Assembly (NCBI GenBank): GCA_023391275.1
Contig: JAEWBE010000127.1
Span: forward strand, 23,767-87,766
DNA: 64,000 nt
From: Bacillota bacterium
GTDB taxonomy: Bacteria; Bacillota; Clostridia; Oscillospirales; Acutalibacteraceae
Direction: 5' to 3'
Within the stretch, counting starts at the first letter, position 1. Every line of letters starts with the position of its first letter. The notes under the pieces were generated by a model. The model did not search any database and had not been told where the DNA came from. It worked only from the letters and a program-made list of their open reading frames with translations. The translations under genes and the position numbers were made by a program. Of the stretch, positions 8,133 to 17,106 are shown one piece after another.

Positions 8133-9407
8133 ATGAGAGTTTTAAGAATGGGTATGACGGGAAACGATGTAATGGAAATTCAGGCCTTGTTAAAAAAAAT
8201 GGGATATAATATTGGGTCGGTTGACGGAAGATTCGGCCCGCAGACCCGGGATGCGGTGATTCAGTTCCAAAATAATTTTGGATTAACACCGGATGGTGTG
8301 ATCGGGCCGAATACTTACCGGGTGCTGGAACGATATCTGAACGGCTATGATTTATATGTGATTCGGCCGGGCGACACTTTCTACAGCATCGCGCAAAAAT
8401 ACCACACCAGCCCCGAATTGATCATCGCCGCCAATCCCGACCAGAATCCCAATAATCTTGTGGTTGGGCAGCGTATTGTGGTGCCCTACGGGATTGATGT
8501 GGTTGACACCAATATCAATTATACCTACGACGTTCTCGCAAGGGATATCCAGGGGCTCAAGGCGCGTTATCCTTTCCTTGAAGTGGGCAGCGCCGGCAGC
8601 AGCGTGCTGGGCAGGAACCTCTTCTACCTCCGGCTGGGCACCGGCCCGAATGAAGTGTTCTATAATGCTTCCCACCATGCGCTGGAATGGATTACAACGC
8701 CCGTGCTGATGAAATTTACCGAGGATTTTTTAAGGGCCTACACCGAGGGGCGGACTTTGCCCGGCGGCTACGACCCGAGGGACATTTGGAATAAGAGCAG
8801 TATCTATATTATTCCGATGGTGAATCCGGACGGAGTGGACCTGGTGCTGAACGGTCTGAGGGCGGATAATCCCTACTATGAAGATTTAATTCGCTGGAAC
8901 AAAGGCAGCACCGACTTTTCCACTGTGTGGGAAGCGAACAACCGGGGTGTGGATTTGAACCACAATTATAACGCCGCGTGGCAGCAGTCCAAGGAAGCGG
9001 AAGCCGAATATGGAGTGACCGGCCCGGGGCCGACACGGTATTCGGGGCCGGCCCCCGAATCCGAACCGGAAACGAAGGCGGTTGTGGCCTTTACACGGAG
9101 CCACAATTTCAGGCTCGTCATAGCATACCACAGCCAGGGACAGGTGATTTACTGGAACTTCATGGATATGGCCCCGCCGGAGGGAAGGATAATTGGGGAA
9201 AGAATGTCCGAAATCAGCGGATATACCCTTGACCAGACTACCGGAATCGCGTCTTATGCGGGGTATAAGGATTGGTTTATTCAGGATTACCGCAGGCCCG
9301 GGTACACGATTGAAGTGGGTTTGGGGAAGAATCCTCTTCCGATTTCGCAGTTTGACGAAATTTACAGTCACAACCTTGGCGTGCTGCTTTACGCGGCGAC
9401 GGCGTAA
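8133..9407 (+). CDS. Cell-wall peptidase: PG-binding, LysM and M14 carboxypeptidase domains
   Basis: A 424-residue protein with a peptidoglycan-binding-1 domain (about 1-68), one LysM domain (about 72-118, ending VVGQRIVVPYG) and a zinc carboxypeptidase M14 domain (about 135-424). The metal and catalytic signature is visible: NASHHALEW with the H-x-x-E pair, then a third zinc ligand in AYHSQGQVIYW and the catalytic glutamate in YTIEVGLGKNP. This layout matches gamma-D-glutamyl-L-diamino acid endopeptidase I of Bacillus sphaericus type, acting on peptide stems of spore or vegetative peptidoglycan. There is no signal peptide, as in other members of this group. GAGGTGG precedes the ATG. It stands alone. 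Confidence 0.88.
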   Translation: MRVLRMGMTGNDVMEIQALLKKMGYNIGSVDGRFGPQTRDAVIQFQNNFGLTPDGVIGPNTYRVLERYLNGYDLYVIRPGDTFYSIAQKYHTSPELIIAANPDQNPNNLVVGQRIVVPYGIDVVDTNINYTYDVLARDIQGLKARYPFLEVGSAGSSVLGRNLFYLRLGTGPNEVFYNASHHALEWITTPVLMKFTEDFLRAYTEGRTLPGGYDPRDIWNKSSIYIIPMVNPDGVDLVLNGLRADNPYYEDLIRWNKGSTDFSTVWEANNRGVDLNHNYNAAWQQSKEAEAEYGVTGPGPTRYSGPAPESEPETKAVVAFTRSHNFRLVIAYHSQGQVIYWNFMDMAPPEGRIIGERMSEISGYTLDQTTGIASYAGYKDWFIQDYRRPGYTIEVGLGKNPLPISQFDEIYSHNLGVLLYAATA

Positions 9408-9480
9408 AATTCACATATCATTGCCTTTTTGAATCTGCTCTTATTGAAGTCACAAAATTTAAAATAATGTTTGTTTTCAG

Positions 9481-9537
9481 GAAAAGCCGTCATATTATCC
9501 GATTGAATGGGGTAATATGTCGGCTTTTCCCTTTTCA
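9481..9537 (+). terminator. Hairpin terminator after the M14 peptidase gene
   Basis: GAAAAGCCG (9481-9489) and CATATTA pair with TAATATG and CGGCTTTTC (9521-9529), giving a stem of about 18 bp around an eight-base loop, followed by a pyrimidine-rich CCTTTTC. It could work in either direction. Confidence 0.65.
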
Positions 9538-9765
9538 TATATATAAAACAAAAACTCCATAGCATGGGAAGCACCGTGGTGGGCCGCATGCCGAACGTTC
9601 TTCCGGTTTTAAGGAGTTATTTTTCCAATTATTGATATTTGAGATTTCTTTTCCTCGATGCTAGTATATGGAACAATGAACAAAATACAAGGAAGGAACC
9701 GCTGAACCGACTCCCATCCGATTTTCTGCCGGTTTAATCAGCGTTTCCTGAAAAGGTGAGTGCCT
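9538..9765 (+). promoter_or_regulatory. Leader of the GH18 gene with a long hairpin
   Basis: No gene seen. CGCTGAACCG (9700-9709) can pair with CGGTTTAATCAGCG (9730-9743, two or more unpaired bases), and flanking GGAA/TTCC extends the stem to about 9690-9749. It ends just before the AAAAGGTGAG ribosome site of the GH18 gene, so it could affect its translation. A second potential pairing, AACTCC/GGAGTT, spans 9553-9618. Neither was matched to a known RNA family. Confidence 0.4.
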
Positions 9766-11289
9766 ATGAGAACCGGATTCTTTATTCACAAGCTCTCGGG
9801 CGCGGTAGTTTCCATTGCCCTGCTGGCGCTGTTTGCCTCGGCAGGGGTAAGCGTCGGGCGCAGTCTTCCGGCCGCTGCGAACGGCGTGTCGGCATCACGG
9901 CAGGCTTCACGGGGGGAAGCGGGTTCCTATGTGAATGCTTCGGCGGCAAGTTCGGGCCGGGCTTCCCTTTCCTCTGTTTTTGCCGCGGCTTCTTCCACCG
10001 CGGCGGCGGCAAGCTTTTCCTCTTCCGGCGGGCTTTTTGGAAGCTCCGGTTCCTCCTCCGCGCCGCCTGTTTCCGCGGGGAGCGGCATGGTTTCGAATCC
10101 GGCCTCCGTACCGTTCGGGGGCACCGTGTCGCAGTTGAACTCTTCCAGTGTACCGGATTCCTCAGTCACTCCGGCTTCTTCCGCTGCTTCGGTTTCCTCC
10201 GCCGTGCCGGCGGTTTCACCGCCGTTCACCCACCCGGCAAGGATGACGGTCGGTTATTACGGCGGGTGGGCTGCATACTCGGGATTCACGCCGAATAAAA
10301 TCAGCGCTTCAAACATCAATATTCTGAATTATGCGTTTGCCAAAATCGGTCCGGATCTTAAAATTGCCGTTGGGGATTCCTACATAGACTATTCCAACTT
10401 CAGCCGGCTTAAAGCGCTGAAAAGTACTTATCGGGGGCTTCGAACCGTTATTTCGGTTGGCGGTTGGAGCGATTCGGGCCGGTTTTCCGACGCGGCCCTT
10501 ACGGAATCCTCGCGGTCTGCTTTTGCGGACAGCGTGGTTGATTTTATCACGGCTTACGGTTTTGACGGCGTAGACATTGATTGGGAATATCCGACGGGGG
10601 GCGGCCTTTCCTCCAATATTTCCCGCCCGGCCGACAGAACGAATTTCGGCCTTTTGCTGAAAACGCTGCGCAGCCGGCTGGACAGGCAGGGCGCCAAAGA
10701 CAACAGGCACTATATTCTTTCGTTTGCGGGTGCTGCGAACAGCGGCTATGCAAACGGGGTAAATCTTGCCGAGCTTGCGAAATCGGTCGATTACGCAATG
10801 ATTATGACTTATGACCTGCACGGCGGGTGGGATTCCTTCACGGATTTTAACGCGCCGCTTTACCCTCCTGCGGGTCAGTCCCCCCAGTATAAGGTCAGCG
10901 TTGACTCGGCGGTGCGCACCTGGCTGAGCTGCGGCTTCCCCGCCGGCAAGCTTGTGATGGGCGTGCCTTTTTACGGGTATGCGTATCAGGGGACGGCCAA
11001 TACCGGTAACGGGCTCTGGCAGCACTTTTCCTCTGCTGCTCCCGTGTCATACGACGCCGTTCGGTCCAAGTATTACAGCAGCGTGTCCTATCAAAAGTTT
11101 TATGATTCTTCCGCGTTGGTTCCATCGCTGTTTAACGGCTCCACTTTTATCAGTTATGACGATGTGTCTTCCATTCAGCGTAAAGCGCAGTATGCGGTGA
11201 CGAAGCACCTGCTGGGTGTCGGCGCGTGGGAGCTTTCCTTTGATAAAAGCGGCGTTTTAATCAGCACGGTAAAAAAGGCGCTTGAATGA
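9766..11289 (+). CDS. Secreted glycoside hydrolase family 18 protein (chitinase-like)
   Basis: A 507-residue protein: N-terminal signal (about 1-32), a Ser/Ala/Val-rich low-complexity linker (about 33-155) and a GH18 barrel (about 160-507). The two GH18 signatures are present: TVISVGGW near 232 and the catalytic FDGVDIDWEYP near 270 with its proton-donor glutamate. The late YDLHGGWDSF segment also fits. It should hydrolyse beta-1,4-linked N-acetylglucosamine polymers such as chitin or peptidoglycan-type glycans. The ATG at 9766 follows AGGTGAG by about five bases; an upstream GTG at 9760 is less well placed. A role in cortex or wall turnover is as likely as chitin use. Confidence 0.85.
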   Translation: MRTGFFIHKLSGAVVSIALLALFASAGVSVGRSLPAAANGVSASRQASRGEAGSYVNASAASSGRASLSSVFAAASSTAAAASFSSSGGLFGSSGSSSAPPVSAGSGMVSNPASVPFGGTVSQLNSSSVPDSSVTPASSAASVSSAVPAVSPPFTHPARMTVGYYGGWAAYSGFTPNKISASNINILNYAFAKIGPDLKIAVGDSYIDYSNFSRLKALKSTYRGLRTVISVGGWSDSGRFSDAALTESSRSAFADSVVDFITAYGFDGVDIDWEYPTGGGLSSNISRPADRTNFGLLLKTLRSRLDRQGAKDNRHYILSFAGAANSGYANGVNLAELAKSVDYAMIMTYDLHGGWDSFTDFNAPLYPPAGQSPQYKVSVDSAVRTWLSCGFPAGKLVMGVPFYGYAYQGTANTGNGLWQHFSSAAPVSYDAVRSKYYSSVSYQKFYDSSALVPSLFNGSTFISYDDVSSIQRKAQYAVTKHLLGVGAWELSFDKSGVLISTVKKALE

Positions 11290-11334
11290 GTTCGGAAAAT
11301 TAATTATTTATTTTATTCCGTCAGGGAACACCTC

Positions 11335-11365
11335 TTGACTTACAGTGGGCTGTAAGGTTTAGAAT
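11335..11365 (+). promoter_or_regulatory. MerR-type promoter and operator of the aldo/keto reductase gene
   Basis: TTGACT (11335-11340) and TAGAAT (11360-11365) are separated by 19 bases, the over-long spacer typical of MerR-family activation. The spacer region contains the perfect dyad CTTACAG-TGGG-CTGTAAG (11339-11356). No merR gene lies within the window nearby. Confidence 0.75.
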
Positions 11366-11407
11366 TTATTCATAAAATCAATAAAACTTTGAAAGAGGTG
11401 CACTTTA

Positions 11408-12340
11408 ATGAAAACAATTCAAATCGCAAACGGAGAGATTCAGGCGTCTGAAATTTCGCTCGGATGTATGAGAATAGCCGCGCTGTCCGAAAAAGATGCG
11501 GAAACTTTGGTTCAGACCGCGATGGACGAAGGTATTGATTTTTTTGATCATGCCGACATTTATGCCGCCGGAAAATCCGAAGAAGTGTTCGCAAAGGCAG
11601 TGCACATGAGCCCGGCAGTTCGTGAGAAACTGATCCTCCAGACGAAATGCGGTATTTGCCAGACCAACGGAAGCAATGTATGCTTTGATTTTTCCAAAAA
11701 GCACATTCTGGAATCGGTTGACGGCAGCCTGAAACGGCTTCATACCGATTATGTTGATGTGCTGCTGCTGCACCGCCCGGACGCGTTGGTGGAGCCGGAA
11801 GAAGTGGCCGAAGCCTTTAACATCCTGCACAGCAGCGGAAAAGTCCGCTATTTTGGGGTAAGCAATCAAAAGCCCATGCAGATTGAACTGCTTAACAGGT
11901 ACCTAAATCAGAAGCTCGTCATCAACCAGCTGCAGCTCAGCATCACGAACGCCTCCATGATGAGCAACGGTATTTATGTAAATATGGAAAATGACGGCGC
12001 TGTTGACAGGGACGGCAGCATCCTTGATTACTGCCGCCTGAAAGATATTACCATTCAGGCCTGGTCGCCGTTCCAGTATGGAATGTTTGCGGGGGTATTT
12101 CTCAACAATGAAAAGTTCCCAGAACTCAATCAAAAGATCGACGAGCTTGCCAAAGCCAAAGGAGTCCCGAACACCGCGATTGCCGTTGCATGGATTTTGC
12201 GGCATCCCGCCAAAATTCAGCCGATTGTCGGAACCACCAACGCGGCGCGCCTGAAAGATATCTGCAAGGCCTCCACAATTGAACTGACAAGGCAGGAGTG
12301 GTACGAAATCTTCAATGCGGCGGGGAATATTCTTCCGTAA
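11408..12340 (+). CDS. Aldo/keto reductase (YdhF-like)
   Basis: A 310-residue NADPH-dependent aldo/keto reductase. The catalytic tetrad is visible: Asp and Tyr in FFDHADIYAAG (about 41-51), Lys in LILQTKCGI (about 78) and His in DVLLLHRPDAL (about 118). The C-terminal NADPH site reads QPIVGTTNAARL near 277. It should reduce aldehydes or ketones to alcohols in the cytoplasm. AGAGGTG precedes the ATG. It is monocistronic, between its MerR-type promoter and a terminator, which suggests induction by a reactive carbonyl or similar stress. Confidence 0.87.
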   Translation: MKTIQIANGEIQASEISLGCMRIAALSEKDAETLVQTAMDEGIDFFDHADIYAAGKSEEVFAKAVHMSPAVREKLILQTKCGICQTNGSNVCFDFSKKHILESVDGSLKRLHTDYVDVLLLHRPDALVEPEEVAEAFNILHSSGKVRYFGVSNQKPMQIELLNRYLNQKLVINQLQLSITNASMMSNGIYVNMENDGAVDRDGSILDYCRLKDITIQAWSPFQYGMFAGVFLNNEKFPELNQKIDELAKAKGVPNTAIAVAWILRHPAKIQPIVGTTNAARLKDICKASTIELTRQEWYEIFNAAGNILP

Positions 12341-12357
12341 AATATAAATATCAGACC

Positions 12358-12391
12358 AAAAGGAGCATGCCGGGGGTATGCTCCTTTTTCT
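12358..12391 (+). terminator. Intrinsic terminator after the aldo/keto reductase gene
   Basis: AAAAGGAGCAT-CC pairs with GG-ATGCTCCTTTTT around a short G-rich loop; the 3' arm runs straight into a T-run. Confidence 0.85.
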
Positions 12392-12582
12392 TTCCGGCCG
12401 CTTACTGTGTCGCGGAACGGTATTTTTTGTTACATATTTGGTACTGTTTTTTTATACTATATATGTTATAATAAATAATCAATATTTAACGGATGCAAAT
12501 TTTACGAGGATTCCCTTTTTGTGTGGAACGCACGGTGCGCTGCCGGTACATTGCAGACTAATCGTCAGGAAGGTGTGGTGAA

Positions 12583-13920
12583 ATGAAGCTGAAAGCTGCC
12601 GCCATTGCGGTTTTATTGGCTTTTTTGCTGTCGGGCTGTTCGTTTGTCGGGCTTGACGCCCAAACGCTGATGCAGCCGCCGAAGCCGACCGGTGAAAAAG
12701 CGGATATCCACGCTCTTCTGGCAAGCAAGGCCGGCGATAAAATGACGCTGAAATATCCGCGCAGCGGCGATTACCGTTCCGCGATTATTACCCACGACAT
12801 CTGCGGCGATAAAAACGAAGAGGCTATGGCTATTTACCAGAAAGGGGACGAATCCACGGGAACCAATATCATGTTCATGAAAAAGGACGGCACATGGACG
12901 GATATGGGCTTTTTTAACAATCCTGCGGCGCAGGTGGACAAGGTTTGTTTCGGCGACCTGAACGGCGACGGCAAGGACGAAGTGATTGTCGGCTGGGGCA
13001 GCAGCCTGAATATTACCAGCACCATTTGCGTCTACTATTATAAAAACGGAAAAATGAACGAGCTTAAGCTTGACCAGAACTACACCGAAATGGCGGTCAT
13101 GGATTTTGACGGAAATGGCCGTGATGAGATTTTTACAGCCAATGTGAGCGTGGGGGATGAACCCGCTCTTGCGCGGCTGTACGCTATCAAGGACAACGCC
13201 GCGGAGATGATCGGCTCCTGCCGGCTGGACAACGGGGTAAGCAAATATGCGTCCGTTCAGACGGGCCTGATCAATGAAAAGCAGAATGGCATTGTACTGG
13301 ACGGTATTAAAAGTGCGAACTCGCTTGTTACCGAGGTGCTTTACTGGGATAAGGCCGGCAAAATGCTGAAGTCGCCGTTTTACGACCCAAAAACGCAAAG
13401 CGCCAACTACACGGCGCGCAGCACTTCCGTGGTGTCAAAGGATATTAACGGCGATAAAATTATCGAGGTTCCGGTTGTGAACCTGCTGCCCGGCTACACG
13501 GGAACAGCAACGGACGAAGCGGCCTACATTACCAACTGGCACCGCTATGATACGCAGACCAACACCTTTATCCGCGTGATGAGCATGGTTTTAAATTATT
13601 CCGATGGTTACTGGTTCCTGATTCCCGATATCTGGCGCGGTAAAATTACGACAAAAACAGATACTGCCACGCGCACCATCACGTTTTACGAATGGGTCAC
13701 GCCGAAAAAGAATGCTCCCGGCGTGCTGGGCGCGGCGCTTTTGAAGATACAGGTGTTTTCCCTCAAGGAATGGGAAGACGGGACGGGGACGTCCGGCTTT
13801 TTCAAACTGCTGGATTCCAACAATCTGGTGTTTGCGGCAAACTGTCCGTCCCCCCAGCGGCTCCTTTCCCTGAGTACGGCGGATGTAAAAGACAGCTTTA
13901 AATTGATCAACGCAGACTAA
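12583..13920 (+). CDS. VCBS/FG-GAP repeat lipoprotein of unknown function
   Basis: A 445-residue lipoprotein: signal peptide with lipobox LSGC (Cys19), then a mostly beta extracytoplasmic region. Repeats of the FG-GAP/VCBS type with Ca2+-loop-like segments are visible: GDLNGDGKDEVIVGW near 124, DFDGNGRDEIF near 172 and KDINGDKIIEVP near 286. These usually form a beta-propeller. It is followed after 20 bases by a response regulator and a sensor kinase and may be an accessory sensor or a target of that system (inference). An extended -10 element (TGTTATAAT, 12464-12472) lies about 110 bases upstream of the ATG. No enzymatic motif seen. Confidence 0.75.
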   Translation: MKLKAAAIAVLLAFLLSGCSFVGLDAQTLMQPPKPTGEKADIHALLASKAGDKMTLKYPRSGDYRSAIITHDICGDKNEEAMAIYQKGDESTGTNIMFMKKDGTWTDMGFFNNPAAQVDKVCFGDLNGDGKDEVIVGWGSSLNITSTICVYYYKNGKMNELKLDQNYTEMAVMDFDGNGRDEIFTANVSVGDEPALARLYAIKDNAAEMIGSCRLDNGVSKYASVQTGLINEKQNGIVLDGIKSANSLVTEVLYWDKAGKMLKSPFYDPKTQSANYTARSTSVVSKDINGDKIIEVPVVNLLPGYTGTATDEAAYITNWHRYDTQTNTFIRVMSMVLNYSDGYWFLIPDIWRGKITTKTDTATRTITFYEWVTPKKNAPGVLGAALLKIQVFSLKEWEDGTGTSGFFKLLDSNNLVFAANCPSPQRLLSLSTADVKDSFKLINAD

Positions 13921-13940
13921 AATATGACGGAGGGACGGGT

Positions 13941-14645
13941 ATGAAAAAAATCCTTGTTGCCGAAGATGAACAGGCAATCCGCGAATTTGTAGTCATTAAT
14001 CTGAAACGTGCCGGTTATGACTGCTATGAGGCGGCGAACGGGGAGGAAGCTCTCGAAATTTATAACCGGGAAAACGGAAACATCGACGTGGCCGTGCTGG
14101 ATATTATGATGCCGGGCAAATACGACGGCCTCGCCGTCTGCAAGGAACTGCGGCAAAAGAGCGGTTCCATTGGCATCCTTCTTCTGACCGCGCGCACGCA
14201 GGAAATGGATAAGGTCAGCGGCCTGATGATGGGCGCTGACGACTATGTCACAAAGCCGTTCAGCCCCAGTGAGCTTGTGGCCAGGGTGGACGCGGTTTAC
14301 CGCCGCGTGGCGCTGGAACAGATGAGGAACGAGAATAATTTCAAAGAGGAAATCCGCTCGGGGGATTTTTCCCTCAATCTGCGCAACCGCACCCTGATGA
14401 AAAAAGGGGTGCCGATCGAGCTCACGCAGGTTGAATTTCAGATTATGGAATATTTCTTTTCCAATCCCACTACGGCGCTTGACCGGACCGATCTTTTAAA
14501 ACATGTATGGGGCGACGCTTACTTTGGTGAAGAAAAAATTGTGGACGTCAACATCCGCCGTCTGCGCATGAAAATCGAGGATGAACCGTCCAACCCGAAG
14601 CATATCGTGACGGTTTGGGGCCTGGGGTACAAGTGGGAATCCTGA
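13941..14645 (+). CDS. OmpR/PhoB-family response regulator
   Basis: A 234-residue two-component regulator. The receiver domain (about 1-120) has the acidic pair EDE (about 8-10), the phospho-accepting Asp in VAVLDIMMPG (about 53) and the conserved Lys in YVTKPFSP (about 107). The C-terminal winged-helix DNA-binding domain (about 135-234) ends in the typical TVWGLGYKWE. Paired with the kinase 38 bases downstream; both probably share a transcript with the preceding lipoprotein gene. Target genes cannot be read from sequence. Confidence 0.93.
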   Translation: MKKILVAEDEQAIREFVVINLKRAGYDCYEAANGEEALEIYNRENGNIDVAVLDIMMPGKYDGLAVCKELRQKSGSIGILLLTARTQEMDKVSGLMMGADDYVTKPFSPSELVARVDAVYRRVALEQMRNENNFKEEIRSGDFSLNLRNRTLMKKGVPIELTQVEFQIMEYFFSNPTTALDRTDLLKHVWGDAYFGEEKIVDVNIRRLRMKIEDEPSNPKHIVTVWGLGYKWES

Positions 14646-14683
14646 TTCATCTTTCATATTAAGGAAGGAAAGGGGAAAGCGGC

Positions 14684-16153
14684 ATGAAAACGACGGGCAT
14701 TACAAGGCGCTGGCTGTTAAACAGCCTGGGCGTAATCCTGCTTATTTTGGTAACGCTGATCCTCACGCTTTCCTTTGTAGTGCGCGGCTATGTTTATAAC
14801 GGCATTCAGCAGGCGATCAACGGGCGTTCCGGCGAGCTGACCAACGTGTTTGCCGATTACGGAAGAAAATCACCGTCGGAATTCAGCACCGCCGCGCGGA
14901 ATTATGTTGAAAATTTTCCGAATAAAGAGAGCATGGAGCTGATGGTTTTCAACTCCAACGGTAAAATTATCATTACCTCCATTGGTTTTGCACCCGACCA
15001 GACTCAGCCGATGCCGGACTACAAGCTTGCCTTAAACGACGCGAACGGCTACGGCACTTGGACGGGCACGCTTACCAGCGGGGAAAAGGTGATGGCGGTG
15101 ACCCGCGTTATGCGCAACGAGGTCGGCAGCTTTGTGGGCGCCCTGCGCTATGTGGTTTCCTTACAGCAGGCCGACAAGCAGGTGTTCCTCATTGTGGGGG
15201 CGCTGGTTTTGGCCGGGCTGCTGATTATTCTGTTCGTTATCGTATCCAGCTATTACTTTATGAATTCCATTATTACTCCGGTGAAGGAAATCGGCGCCAC
15301 GGCCAAACGAATCGCGCAGGGCGATTTTAAGGCCAGAATTCAGAAGACCAACGATGACGAGGTCGGGCAGCTTTGCGACACCATTAATGAAATGGCGGTC
15401 GAACTGGGTGCGGCCGAGAAAATGAAAAATGATTTCATTTCATCCGTGTCCCACGAACTGCGCACGCCGCTTACTGCCATTAAGGGCTGGGCGGAAACCA
15501 TGCAGGACGACGACATCGATCAGGAAACGCTTGACCGGGGCATGGGCATCATTATTCATGAATCCGAGCGTCTTTCCGGCATTGTGGAGGAGCTTTTGGA
15601 CTTTTCACGCATGCAGAGCGGGCGCATGACGCTGATGATGGATAAAATCGATATCCTCGCGGAGCTGGGCGAGGCAGTTTACATGTTCAGCGAACGCGCC
15701 AAAACCGAGCAAAAGTTCCTGCTTTACGAGGAACCCGCCATGCTTTCTCCGGTTTTGGGTGACATTAACCGGTTAAGGCAGGTGTTTGTCAATGTAATTG
15801 ACAATGCTTTAAAATATACCAGCGAGGGCGGCACAATCAGTGTGACGGTCGACGAGTCCGACGGGTTTATCCGCGTTGTAATCAGCGACAACGGCTGCGG
15901 TATTCCGGCGGAGCATCTGCCCAATGTGAAAAAAAAGTTTTACAAAGCAAACCAGACCATCCGCGGTTCGGGCATCGGCCTTGCGCTTGCCGACGAAATC
16001 ATGGCGCTCCACTCCGGGCGGCTGGAGATTGAAAGCCACGAAAACGTGGGCACCGCGGTTACCATTGTGATCCCCACCCTGAAACAGCTTGAAAATAAAT
16101 TTAAAGATACTCAAACGGGAAACGAAGAAAGGAATTTCGAAAATAATGGCTAG
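14684..16153 (+). CDS. Sensor histidine kinase (HAMP, HisKA, HATPase)
   Basis: A 489-residue membrane kinase: transmembrane helix about 13-35, an extracytoplasmic sensing region to about 165, second helix about 168-190, HAMP about 192-245, HisKA with the phospho-accepting His in SSVSHELRTPLTAIKGW (about 258) and an HATPase domain with N box DNALKYTSEGG (about 372) and G boxes DNGCGIP and GSGIGLAL. It should phosphorylate the adjacent OmpR-type regulator. The signal is unknown. The last codons overlap the next gene (yqhQ-type) by eight bases. Confidence 0.93.
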   Translation: MKTTGITRRWLLNSLGVILLILVTLILTLSFVVRGYVYNGIQQAINGRSGELTNVFADYGRKSPSEFSTAARNYVENFPNKESMELMVFNSNGKIIITSIGFAPDQTQPMPDYKLALNDANGYGTWTGTLTSGEKVMAVTRVMRNEVGSFVGALRYVVSLQQADKQVFLIVGALVLAGLLIILFVIVSSYYFMNSIITPVKEIGATAKRIAQGDFKARIQKTNDDEVGQLCDTINEMAVELGAAEKMKNDFISSVSHELRTPLTAIKGWAETMQDDDIDQETLDRGMGIIIHESERLSGIVEELLDFSRMQSGRMTLMMDKIDILAELGEAVYMFSERAKTEQKFLLYEEPAMLSPVLGDINRLRQVFVNVIDNALKYTSEGGTISVTVDESDGFIRVVISDNGCGIPAEHLPNVKKKFYKANQTIRGSGIGLALADEIMALHSGRLEIESHENVGTAVTIVIPTLKQLENKFKDTQTGNEERNFENNG

Positions 16154-17099
16154 AGAAAAGACAAAGTGCATCACTTCCATCGGCGGTCAGGCATTAATCG
16201 AGGGCATCTTAATGCGCGGCCCCAAAAAAACGGAGATCGCCGTCCGCCTGAGCGACGGAACAATCTCCACCGAGGAAATGAAAACCGAGTTTATCCGGGA
16301 TAAATATGGTTTTATGAAGTGGCCGCTGCTGCGCGGGATCGCCGGCATGATCGATTCCCTCAGTATGGGCTATAAGGCGCTTTCCCTGTCAATGGACAAG
16401 GCGGGAATCGAAGAAGAAGGGGAACCGTCCAAATTCGACCTGTGGATTGAAAAAAAATTCGGCGATAAAATGATGAACGTGGTGATGGTGGCGGGCACGG
16501 TGCTGGGTCTGCTGCTTGCGGTTCTGCTCTTTTTTATGCTTCCGACCCTGATTTTTAACCTGGTGCGCGATTACGCCGTGGGTTCGGCCATTACTCCCTG
16601 GCGTTCCCTGATTGAAGGGGTTATGCGCATTGCGATTTTTTTAGTTTACATAATTTTTTGTTCCCGTGTGCCGGAAATCAAGCGGCTGTTTGAGTATCAC
16701 GGCGCGGAGCATAAAACTATTTTCTGCTACGAGAACGACGAGGAACTTACCGTGGAGAACGTGCGCCGCCACAGCCGGTTTCATCCCCGCTGCGGAACCA
16801 GCTTTATTGTCATCATGCTGCTCCTGGGTATTATCGTTGGCTTTTTTATTCCGTTCGGCAACCCGATTGTCAGAACGATTGTGAAAATCCTCTGCATTCC
16901 GCTCATTGTGGGGATCGGTTATGAGTTTATCCGCCTCTGCGGCAGGTACGACAATACGATGACCCACATTGTTTCCGCACCGGGGCTGTGGGTGCAGCGC
17001 ATCACAACAAAAGAACCTGACGACAGCATGATCGAGGTGGCAATTGCCGCGATGAAAGCGGTTATTCCGGAAAACGGTGAGGATAAAATCAGTCTGTAA
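16146..17099 (+). CDS. DUF1385 membrane protein (YqhQ-like)
   Basis: A 317-residue protein of the DUF1385/YqhQ family, common in Firmicutes and of unresolved function. Typical features are the N-terminal GGQALIEGILMRGP, a cluster of hydrophobic segments from about 115, and the conserved EYHGAEHKTI near 190 and RFHPRCGTSF near 217. Start taken at 16146, overlapping the kinase gene by eight bases, which gives the family N-terminus; a longer frame from 16089 would lie inside the kinase gene. Seven bases before prmC, a pairing often seen in Clostridia. Confidence 0.85.
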   Translation: MAREKTKCITSIGGQALIEGILMRGPKKTEIAVRLSDGTISTEEMKTEFIRDKYGFMKWPLLRGIAGMIDSLSMGYKALSLSMDKAGIEEEGEPSKFDLWIEKKFGDKMMNVVMVAGTVLGLLLAVLLFFMLPTLIFNLVRDYAVGSAITPWRSLIEGVMRIAIFLVYIIFCSRVPEIKRLFEYHGAEHKTIFCYENDEELTVENVRRHSRFHPRCGTSFIVIMLLLGIIVGFFIPFGNPIVRTIVKILCIPLIVGIGYEFIRLCGRYDNTMTHIVSAPGLWVQRITTKEPDDSMIEVAIAAMKAVIPENGEDKISL

Positions 17100-17106
17100 G
17101 GAAGAA

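Noticed and set aside
11405..11869. Minus-strand open frame opposite the aldo/keto reductase gene
   Set aside because: Shadow frame without a ribosome site or family match.
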